NCBI GenBank assembly: GCA_035294245.1
Contig: DATGLG010000028.1
Coordinates: 1 to 51,514 of the forward strand
DNA: 51,514 nt
Reading direction: 5' to 3'
Source: DATGLG01 sp035294245
GTDB lineage: Bacteria; Pseudomonadota; Alphaproteobacteria; JACZXZ01
Numbering within the stretch: position 1 is the first letter of the stretch; every line of letters starts with the position of its first letter. The notes beneath the pieces are model-generated. The model had not been told where the DNA came from, did not search any database, and saw nothing but the letters and a program-made list of their open reading frames with translations. A program made the position numbers and the translations under genes. This document shows, piece by piece, positions 1-6,568 of the stretch.

Positions 1-1
1 G

Positions 2-127
2 AAGCAGCTCAGGGAACACATCGATGCCTTCATCGAAAGCTACAACCAGTCCGCAACGCCTTTCGTTTGGACCAAGAGCAAAGTCGCGCAGCGCCCTTTC
101 AAGGGCCGCCGTCTCAGCGACTTATGA
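2..127 (+). mobile_element. 3' end of an IS630-type transposase (truncated by window edge)
   Basis: The first 41 codons, read from base 2, end at TGA 125-127. They encode a C-terminal tail with the features of IS630-family DDE transposases: an IDAFIESYN helix, then PFVWTKSKV and a basic FKGRRLSDL end. The rest of the element lies outside the window, so I cannot say whether it is intact. No terminal inverted repeat could be defined downstream. It marks the left side of the metal-efflux operon as a site of past insertion. Confidence 0.75.
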
Positions 128-258
128 TCCCGAGTACTAGCGGCCGAGCTTGTCACGCCACTGCGCCGTCGGACAGGCCGATCCAAGCGCGCGAGCCATC
201 ATCCGCGAATGCTGCGTGGAAGCCGCGCATCGGCGCTTGCCTCCATTCGATCTTTACA

Positions 259-282
259 ATATATAAACACCTGTTCATATAT
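259..282. promoter_or_regulatory. SmtB/ArsR-type operator, 11-2-11 inverted repeat
   Basis: The arms ATATATAAACA (259-269) and TGTTCATATAT (272-282) are reverse complements at 10 of 11 positions, separated by CC. The TGAACA/TGTTCA core in an AT-rich setting is the known form of SmtB/CzrA-type operators. It ends 9 bp before the repressor ATG, so binding would block both promoter and ribosome access. It stands out sharply from the GC-rich surroundings. Confidence 0.7.
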
Positions 283-291
283 AATCGACAG

Positions 292-597
292 ATGCTCGCC
301 GAGGACCAGACCACGCAGCTTGCCGAGATCTTCCGCCTGCTCGGGGACGCCTCGCGGCTGAAGATCACCTTCGCCTGCCTCGATGCGCCCCTCTGCGTCG
401 GCGATATCGCGCGCGCGACGGGGCTCTCCGCCTCGCTGGTGAGCCATCACCTCCGGCTGCTGCGCGCGGCCCGCATCCTGCGCGCAGCGCGGCGGGGCAA
501 GCAGATCTTCTATTCCGCCGCCGACCGCCATGTCAGCTCGGTGCTGCGCGACATGGCCGACCACATCGGCGAGCCGGACGCTCGCCCGGGAGCCTGA
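292..597 (+). CDS. ArsR/SmtB-family metal-responsive repressor
   Basis: This 101-residue winged-helix protein starts MLAEDQTTQLAEIF. Helix-turn-helix residues run from about 38 to 65 (CVGDIARATGLSASLVSHHL), followed by a wing (RRGKQIFY). The open frame extends upstream to base 67. ATG 292 was chosen because it gives the usual family length and lies just after the palindromic operator. A Cys in the helix before the HTH and another in CVGD are possible metal ligands, but the metal cannot be deduced. One base separates its TGA from the ATG of the CDF exporter, so the two form an autoregulated metal-resistance operon. Zn, Co or Cd is more likely than arsenic given the partner gene. Confidence 0.88.
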   Translation: MLAEDQTTQLAEIFRLLGDASRLKITFACLDAPLCVGDIARATGLSASLVSHHLRLLRAARILRAARRGKQIFYSAADRHVSSVLRDMADHIGEPDARPGA

Positions 598-598
598 G

Positions 599-1555
599 AT
601 GACCCCTTCCCGGCACTCCCACCACGATCATGGGCACGCCCATGGCCATTTCCGTCCGGATGCCGACGCCTCGAACGAGAAGCGGCTGCTCTGGGTCCTG
701 GTCCTGACCGGCGCGTTCATGGCCGTCGAGGTGGCGGGCGGCCTGATCTCCGGCTCCCTGGCGCTCCTCGCCGATGCCGGGCACATGCTGGCCGACACCG
801 CGGCCCTCGGCCTGAGCTGGCTCGCCTTCCGCGCCGGCCGACGGCCGGCCAATCTCGCCCGGTCCTACGGCCATCACCGCTTCCAGGTCTTGGCCGCCTT
901 CCTCAACGGCCTCGCGCTTCTGGCGATCGTCGGCTGGATCATCGACGAGGCGGTGCAGCGTCTCCTGGCTCCGGCCCCGATCATGGCCACGGCAATGCTT
1001 GTCACGGCATGTGCCGGGCTTGCCGCCAACGCGCTCTCCTTTGCGATCCTCCATGGCGGAGATCGCCGCAATTTGAACATGAAGGGCGCCATCCTTCATG
1101 TTCTGGGTGACTTGCTCGGGTCACTGGGGGCAATCGCGGCGGCCCTCGTCATCATGGTGACGGGATGGACGCCCATCGATCCCATCCTCTCGGTCGTGAT
1201 GTCGCTCCTCATCCTGCGCAGCGCCTGGGCCTTGGTGCGGCAATCCTGGCACGTTCTCATGGAGGGCGCGCCCGAGGGGCTCGACGTGACCGCGATGAGC
1301 GCCGAGCTCGAGAGCCGGGTCCCGGGACTCATCGGGGTCCATCACGTCCATGCCTGGTCGCTCACCGGCGAGCGGCCGCTTGTGACGCTCCACGCCCATA
1401 TCGGCGAGGGCACCGACCATGATTCGGTGCGCCACGCCATCCATCGCATCCTCGTCGAGCGCTTCGGCATCTCCCACGCGACCATCCAGGTGGAGCGCGG
1501 CGCCTGCGGCGATCCCAAGCGCAGCGCCTCGGCGCCGAAGGGGAGCTGCCCGTAA
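599..1555 (+). CDS. cation diffusion facilitator (CDF) metal efflux protein
   Basis: This 318-residue inner-membrane exporter of the CzcD/ZitB/DmeF type moves divalent metal out of the cytoplasm by proton antiport. The N-terminus is His-rich (HSHHDHGHAHGHF, about residues 6-18). Six membrane spans follow, with the metal-site signatures LADAGHMLAD in TM2 and HVLGDLLGS in TM5. The C-terminal cytoplasmic domain carries HHVHAWSLTGE. The start at 599 is one base after the repressor stop, preceded by a GGGAG-like stretch. Co-transcription with the SmtB-like repressor fits metal-induced efflux of Zn or Co. The substrate is not certain. Confidence 0.92.
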   Translation: MTPSRHSHHDHGHAHGHFRPDADASNEKRLLWVLVLTGAFMAVEVAGGLISGSLALLADAGHMLADTAALGLSWLAFRAGRRPANLARSYGHHRFQVLAAFLNGLALLAIVGWIIDEAVQRLLAPAPIMATAMLVTACAGLAANALSFAILHGGDRRNLNMKGAILHVLGDLLGSLGAIAAALVIMVTGWTPIDPILSVVMSLLILRSAWALVRQSWHVLMEGAPEGLDVTAMSAELESRVPGLIGVHHVHAWSLTGERPLVTLHAHIGEGTDHDSVRHAIHRILVERFGISHATIQVERGACGDPKRSASAPKGSCP

Positions 1556-1707
1556 GCCGCGCGCGTGGCGCGGCGGTGCGAGCCGAGGCACAATTTTCTC
1601 ACGCGGAACAGGCTTGATACGCAAGATTCGGATCGACATATAGGGATGGCCGCAAGCGGGACCTCCCGCTCCCTGCATTCGCGTTGCGTCATGAGGAGGC
1701 GAGGCCG

Positions 1708-2232
1708 ATGTCTCGAAATATCGTTGTCACGACAATCAAGCGCTGCGCCGTGCTGGGCGCTCTCCTGTTGGGCACGCTCCCCGCGGCCGTCGCGGCCGAG
1801 CTTCCCAATCCGATGGTCACCAACCACATGCTGGCAGTCGTCAACCAGGTGCGGGAGCGCGCCGGGCTCAACCCCGTCGCCGCCAATCCCCAGCTCATGG
1901 GCATCGCCCAGAGCCTGGCCAACGACCTCGCGGCGCGGCGCGGTCTCTCCCATGTGGATAGCCAGGGCAACGGCATCGGCAAGCGCTTCACCCAGGCGGG
2001 ATATATCTACGCCGTTGCGGTCGAGGCCGTCGCCGGCGGCAGCGCCTCGGCCGAGGAGACCGTCAACCAATGGATGGCGGAGCCGCAGAATCGCGACGTG
2101 CTGCTCAACCCGGCGGTGACCGATGCGGGCATCGGCTATGCCTATCGTGCCGACGAATCGAACAATCGCGGCCTCGCCTATTACTGGGTCCTCGATCTCG
2201 GCTCGGCCGTCGAGCGCGGGCCGGGACCGTGA
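1708..2232 (+). CDS. secreted CAP/SCP-domain protein
   Basis: The 174-residue product has a signal peptide (hydrophobic stretch about residues 12-27, likely cleavage after AVAA). One CAP-like domain follows: helix MVTNHMLAVVNQVRERAGL, then SHVDSQGNGIGKRF, WMAEPQNRDVLLNP and a closing AGIGYAYRA strand. ATG 1708 follows a GAGGAGGCGAG ribosome site; an in-frame TTG at 1684 is less likely. Of the usual cavity residues, the His of LSH is present, but the second His (normally in a GHR-like motif) is Asn-Arg here, so function may differ. Bacterial CAP proteins are poorly understood. The gene overlaps the next cupin gene by 4 bases. Confidence 0.8.
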   Translation: MSRNIVVTTIKRCAVLGALLLGTLPAAVAAELPNPMVTNHMLAVVNQVRERAGLNPVAANPQLMGIAQSLANDLAARRGLSHVDSQGNGIGKRFTQAGYIYAVAVEAVAGGSASAEETVNQWMAEPQNRDVLLNPAVTDAGIGYAYRADESNNRGLAYYWVLDLGSAVERGPGP

Positions 2233-2633
2233 GCGGCGCGCGGGCGCCCGCCACCGTCATCCGCGAGGGGGAGCTCGACTGGGAGAGCTGGGACGACGCG
2301 GCCTTGGCCGCCAAGAGCCCGGTGCGCTGGAAGCTCCTCTTGGCCGGGGAGCGCACGGGGACGACGGGCTTCAGCCTGGGTGTGGCCGAGATCCCGCCGG
2401 GGGAGAGCCTGCTCCTCCACCATCACGGGCCGCCGGAGGCCTATTACATTCTCGAGGGCCGGGGCGCCACCGAGATCGCCGGCGTCAAGCATGAGGTCGC
2501 GGCAGGGACGACGCTCTACATCCCGGCCAACGCCTTGCATCGCACCGTAAATACCGGCGATAGTCCATTGAAATTCCTCTTCATCTTCCCGACCGACGGT
2601 TTTCAGGAGGTGGCCTACCACTTCGACGAGTAG
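2229..2633 (+). CDS. small single-domain cupin protein
   Basis: This 134-residue cupin starts at GTG 2229, overlapping the previous TGA (GTGA), a normal translational coupling. Cupin motif 1 is LLLHHHGPPEAYYILEGRG and motif 2 is YIPANALHRTVNTGD. The HHH...E...H set can bind a divalent metal. There is no second cupin or other domain, so it could be an isomerase-like or sugar/aromatic-modifying enzyme or a stability factor. No specific substrate can be assigned. It follows the CAP gene and precedes the acyl-CoA synthetase by 98 bp. Confidence 0.8.
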   Translation: MSGARAPATVIREGELDWESWDDAALAAKSPVRWKLLLAGERTGTTGFSLGVAEIPPGESLLLHHHGPPEAYYILEGRGATEIAGVKHEVAAGTTLYIPANALHRTVNTGDSPLKFLFIFPTDGFQEVAYHFDE

Positions 2634-2731
2634 GAGCCGCGTCGCGGCCCGCAAGCCGCCGCATGCCCAAGGCGCGCCATCTGTGGCAGTATGGCGCAAG
2701 GCCATAAGAATGCCATCGGGAGGAGGCCAAG

Positions 2732-4426
2732 ATGTCCATGCCGCGCCAGAGCTATGTCCACGGCGCCAGCGCCACGCCCTTGCGCTATGAGACCATCGGC
2801 GCCTGCTTCGACGAGATCGTGGCGCGCCACGGCGAGCGCGAGGCCTTGGTGGTGCGGCACCAGAATCTGCGCTTCACCTACCGCGCGCTGCAGCGCGCGG
2901 TGGACGAGGCGGCGGCGGGCCTGCTCGCCCTCGGGCTCGAGCCGGGGGACCGGGTCGGCATCTGGTCCCCCAATTGCGCGGAATGGGTGATCACCCAGTT
3001 CGCCACCGCGAAGGCGGGCCTCATCCTCGTCAACGTCAATCCGGCCTATCGCCTGGCCGAGCTCGAATACGCCCTCAACAAGGCCGGCTGCAAGGCGCTC
3101 ATCACCGCCGACCGCTTCAAGAGCAGCGACTATCTCGGCATGCTGCGCAGCCTGGCCCCGGAGCTGGCGCGCTGCGAGCCCGGCGCTCTCCAGGCGGCCA
3201 AGCTCCCGGCCCTGCGCGCCGTGATCCGCCTCGGCGAGGAGCGCTCCCCAGGGATGCTCAATTTCGCCGATCTCGCCGCCCGGGCGACCCCGGCGCATCT
3301 CGCGCGTCTCCGCGAGCTCGCCGGGATCCTCCAGCCCGACGACCCCATCAACATCCAGTTCACGAGCGGCACGACGGGCCTGCCCAAGGGCGCCACCCTC
3401 AGCCATTTCAACATCTTGAACAACGGCTTCTTCATCGGCGAGGCGATGCGCTTCACGGCGCGCGATCGCCTCTGCATCCCGGTCCCCCTCTATCATTGCT
3501 TCGGCATGGTCCTGGGCAATCTCGCCTGCGTGACCCACGGCGCCGCCATGATCTATCCCTCGGACGCCTTCGAGCCGCGCGCCGTGCTGGAGACCGTCGA
3601 GGCCGAGAAATGCACGGCGCTTCACGGGGTTCCGACCATGTTCATCGCCGAGCTCGACCACCCCGATTTCCGCAACTTCGATCTCGGCACGCTCAGGACC
3701 GGGATCATGGCCGGCTCGCCTTGCCCCATCGAGGTGATGAAGCGCGTCGTCGGCGAGATGCACATGGCGGAGGTGACGATCGCCTATGGCATGACCGAGA
3801 CGAGCCCCGTCAGCTTCCAGAGCGGCACGGACGACCCCCTCGAGAAGCGCGTCGCGACAGTGGGGCGCATCCACCCCCATGTCGAGGTCAAGATCGTCGA
3901 TCTCGAAGGCCGGGCGGTGCCGCGGGGCGAGAAAGGCGAGCTCCTGACCCGGGGCTACTCGGTGATGCTCGGCTACTGGGACGACGAGGCGCGCACGCGG
4001 GAGGCCATCGACCGCGCCGGCTGGATGCATACCGGCGACCTCGCCACCCTCGACGAGGAGGGCTATTGCAATATCGTCGGGCGTGTGAAGGACATGGTCA
4101 TCCGCGGCGGCGAGAACGTCTATCCCCGCGAGATCGAGGAGTTTCTCTACCGCCACCCCAAGATCCAGGACGTGCAGGTGTTCGGCGTGCCCGACGACAA
4201 GTACGGCGAGCAGATCTGCGCCTGGATCAAGCTGCGCGAGGGGCAGTCGGCGAATGTGGAGGAGATCAAGGCGTTCTGCCGCGACCAGATCGCCCATTAC
4301 AAGATCCCCCATTACATCCGCTTCGTCGACGCCTTTCCCATGACGGTGACGGGAAAGATCCAGAAGTACCTCATGCGCGAGCGCATGATCGAGGAGCTTG
4401 GCCTCAAGGAGCAGCGCACGGCGTGA
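2732..4426 (+). CDS. AMP-forming acyl-CoA synthetase (ACSF2-like)
   Basis: This 564-residue ANL-superfamily ligase activates a carboxylic acid to acyl-AMP and then acyl-CoA. The P-loop-like motif FTSGTTGLPKGATLSH is at about residues 210-225. IAYGMTETSP (A5) and GWMHTGDLA (A7) follow, then GRVKDMVIRGGENVYPREIE (A8). The C-terminal PMTVTGKIQKY holds the catalytic Lys. The overall pattern resembles the medium-chain ACSF2 group more than long-chain FadD. A strong GGGAGGAGG site precedes ATG 2732. The dioxygenase gene starts 9 bp downstream, suggesting one operon acting on an aromatic or fatty acid; the exact acid is unknown. Confidence 0.9.
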   Translation: MSMPRQSYVHGASATPLRYETIGACFDEIVARHGEREALVVRHQNLRFTYRALQRAVDEAAAGLLALGLEPGDRVGIWSPNCAEWVITQFATAKAGLILVNVNPAYRLAELEYALNKAGCKALITADRFKSSDYLGMLRSLAPELARCEPGALQAAKLPALRAVIRLGEERSPGMLNFADLAARATPAHLARLRELAGILQPDDPINIQFTSGTTGLPKGATLSHFNILNNGFFIGEAMRFTARDRLCIPVPLYHCFGMVLGNLACVTHGAAMIYPSDAFEPRAVLETVEAEKCTALHGVPTMFIAELDHPDFRNFDLGTLRTGIMAGSPCPIEVMKRVVGEMHMAEVTIAYGMTETSPVSFQSGTDDPLEKRVATVGRIHPHVEVKIVDLEGRAVPRGEKGELLTRGYSVMLGYWDDEARTREAIDRAGWMHTGDLATLDEEGYCNIVGRVKDMVIRGGENVYPREIEEFLYRHPKIQDVQVFGVPDDKYGEQICAWIKLREGQSANVEEIKAFCRDQIAHYKIPHYIRFVDAFPMTVTGKIQKYLMRERMIEELGLKEQRTA

Positions 4427-4435
4427 GCTTGCTCG

Positions 4436-5509
4436 ATGGCCACTGAGCGAAAATCGGGGGGCGTTCTCGGCGGGGTGATGATGCCCCATGCGCCGCAGTT
4501 CCTCACTCTTCCCGAGACCGAGGACAAGGCCACGGTCGAGCGCGTGAGATCCATCGCCGCCGAGAACGGCAGGCGTCTCGCGGCCCTCGCGCCGGATGTC
4601 TGGATCGTGTGCGCCAATGATCACGCCAATCAGTTCTTCCTCCATTGCACGCCGTCCTTCGCCTTCCATGTCGGCGGCGAGGTGCGCGGCCATTTCGCGG
4701 GCCGAAGCTTCCGCTATCCGGTCGCGAGCGAGATCTCGCTGGCGCTGCTCGCTCATCTGCAGCAGGAGGGCTTCGATCCCGCCTTCACGAGCACGGCCGA
4801 GATCGACTACGCCTTTGGCATCCCGATGATATTCCTCGGGATTGCGGCCCCCGTCATCCCGCTCTATGTCAACGCCTATGTGCCGCCCCAGCCGCCCATG
4901 GAGCGGTGCTATGCCTTGGGGCAGGCGCTTGCGCGCGGCCTTGCCGCGCTCGGCAAGACGGCGGTGATCGTGGCGAGCGGCGGCATGTCCCATTTTCCCG
5001 GCACGGACCGCTATGCGAGCCCCGATCTCGAATTCGATCGCGCCTTGCTGTCTCGCCTCGAGACGGGGAACCTGCGCAGCCTCCTGGCCCTCGACGAGCG
5101 GACCCTGGACCGGCACGGCAATGTCGAGCTGCGCTCCTGGGCGATTGCGGCCGGCATGCTCGGCGAGCGCAAGCCGGATATGACGTCGCTCGACCCGAGC
5201 TGGCATCACGTTTACGGCACATTGGCCTTCTACTCGCCGCGCGTGGAGAGGCGGGATCCCCTCCATTACCCGGCGGTGCATCCCCATCGGGTCAAGCTGA
5301 CGGCAGCGCTCCATCGCCTTGCCAATCAAGCCGACGAGCGGGCCCGCTATCTCGCCGATCCTCGCGCCTATGCGGCCGAGGCGGGTCTATCCGCCGAGGA
5401 GGCGGGCCCCTTGGCGGCGATGGATCAGGCGGCGATCGTGGCGCTTGGCGTGCACCCCCTCGTCCCCTTCCTCGCGAAGCTGCAGATCGACCGCGAGCGG
5501 GGCCGGTGA
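4436..5509 (+). CDS. class III extradiol ring-cleavage dioxygenase, LigB domain fused to a LigA-like tail
   Basis: Of the 357 residues, about 1-268 form a LigB-type catalytic domain and about 285-350 resemble the small LigA subunit of protocatechuate 4,5-dioxygenase. Likely Fe(II) ligands are His18 (MMPHAPQF), His63 (NDHANQF) and Glu231 (NVELRSW), with catalytic His186 (SGGMSHFPG). The LigA-like part (LTAALHRL, YLADPRAYAAEAGL) supplies the lid over the active site. Single-chain arrangements are known for gallate-type dioxygenases. The reaction is meta-cleavage of a catecholic acid. Adjacency to an acyl-CoA synthetase hints at a lignin-type aromatic pathway. The substrate is unproven. Confidence 0.87.
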   Translation: MATERKSGGVLGGVMMPHAPQFLTLPETEDKATVERVRSIAAENGRRLAALAPDVWIVCANDHANQFFLHCTPSFAFHVGGEVRGHFAGRSFRYPVASEISLALLAHLQQEGFDPAFTSTAEIDYAFGIPMIFLGIAAPVIPLYVNAYVPPQPPMERCYALGQALARGLAALGKTAVIVASGGMSHFPGTDRYASPDLEFDRALLSRLETGNLRSLLALDERTLDRHGNVELRSWAIAAGMLGERKPDMTSLDPSWHHVYGTLAFYSPRVERRDPLHYPAVHPHRVKLTAALHRLANQADERARYLADPRAYAAEAGLSAEEAGPLAAMDQAAIVALGVHPLVPFLAKLQIDRERGR

Positions 5510-5510
5510 T

Positions 5511-6278
5511 TTATCCCCGGCCGATGAACGGCATCTTCGTGGCCATCACCGTCAGGAACTGCACATTCGCCTCGAGCGGCAGGCTCGCCATGTAGACGAC
5601 GGCGCTCGCTACATGTTGTGGGTCCATCGTCGGCTCGACGGCGATCATGCCGTTCGCCTGGGCGACTCCATCCTTCATTCGCGCGGTCATCTCCGTCGCC
5701 GCGTTGCCGATATCGATCTGGCCGCAGGCGATGTCGTATTTCCGTCCATCGAGCGAGGTCGATTTGGTGAGCCCGGTGATGGCGTGCTTGGTCGATGTAT
5801 AGGGCGCCGAATTCGGCCGCGGCGCATGGGCGGAGATGGAGCCGTTGTTGATGATGCGGCCGCCGCGCGGCTGCTGGCTCTTCATGAGCTTGATCGCCTC
5901 CTGGGTGCAAAGGAATGCGCCCGTCAGGTTGGTGTCCACTACGGCTTTCCACTGCTCGAATGTGAGCTCTTCGAGTGGAACAGCCGGCGCGCCGATCCCG
6001 GCATTGTTGAACAGCACGTCGAGACGGCCGAACGTTTCCTTGGTCTTGGCGAAAAGGGCACGGACGGATGCGGGGTCGGTCACATCCGTCGGGACGACGA
6101 GGGTTGGCGCGCCCCACGCCTTTCCCTCCGATGCCGTCGCCTCGAGCGCATCCTTGCGACGCCCCGCGAGAGCGACGGAATAACCTTCCTTCAGAAACGC
6201 TAAGGCGACGCTCTTGCCGACACCACTTCCGGCACCCGTAACAATCGCGACCTTTCGAGATGCGGCCATTTTCGGCAT
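5511..6278 (-). CDS. short-chain dehydrogenase/reductase (SDR)
   Basis: This 255-residue classical SDR has the cofactor motif TGAGSGVG at about residues 14-21, NNAG at about 90-93, catalytic Ser in NNGSISAHAP and YTSTK at about 160-164. The basic residues in AGRRKD after beta-2 favour NADP(H). A very strong AGGGAGGGA site precedes ATG 6278. It converges on the dioxygenase gene with one base between stops, so the two are not one operon. The substrate is a secondary alcohol or ketone of unknown type. Confidence 0.9.
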   Translation of the reverse strand: MPKMAASRKVAIVTGAGSGVGKSVALAFLKEGYSVALAGRRKDALEATASEGKAWGAPTLVVPTDVTDPASVRALFAKTKETFGRLDVLFNNAGIGAPAVPLEELTFEQWKAVVDTNLTGAFLCTQEAIKLMKSQQPRGGRIINNGSISAHAPRPNSAPYTSTKHAITGLTKSTSLDGRKYDIACGQIDIGNAATEMTARMKDGVAQANGMIAVEPTMDPQHVASAVVYMASLPLEANVQFLTVMATKMPFIGRG

Positions 6279-6568
6279 TCCCTCCCTTGTGGATCATTGC
6301 GTCCGATGGACCACGATTGTGGCATGCGGATTCACCTCGCGGAAGAGGGTGAGCCCACGCCGGCGAGGTTGCTCTCGATCGGACGGCGACAAGGCAACTC
6401 AAAGCCTTCGGCGCGATCAATATCAAATGCGACGTGTTCATCCCGACGAGCGACCATTGCCGCAAAAACTCGGCGGCGTAATGTCTCCACGGGCTGGACT
6501 TCCTCTCGCTGCTATATTCAAATCCGCGCCGGTGGTCTGGCCGCGAACGAACGCTCACGGGGGCAACA
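6279..6568. other. divergent intergenic region between SDR and dimethylglycine dehydrogenase-like gene
   Basis: This 290 bp stretch must hold the start signals for both flanking genes. I see no hairpin terminator or recognised riboswitch. A CCATTGC (6454-6460) resembles the core of the putative regulator site found elsewhere in the window, but the rest does not align. A start-less open frame of about 45 codons ending near 6480 is not convincing as a gene. Confidence 0.4.

Noticed and set aside
2615..5329. A 904-codon open frame on the minus strand
   Set aside because: It lies opposite the clearly functional acyl-CoA synthetase and dioxygenase genes; long antisense frames are common in GC-rich DNA, and its sequence shows no known motif.
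6454..6460. CCATTGC (GCAATGG on minus) before the dimethylglycine dehydrogenase-like gene as a fourth regulator site
   Set aside because: Only the short core and a nearby CTCGTC match; the remaining positions of the 38-bp motif do not align.
6345..6480. Start-less open frame of about 45 codons ending near 6480
   Set aside because: No start codon, no ribosome site and no recognised family; it could be a degraded gene end, but I cannot support it.
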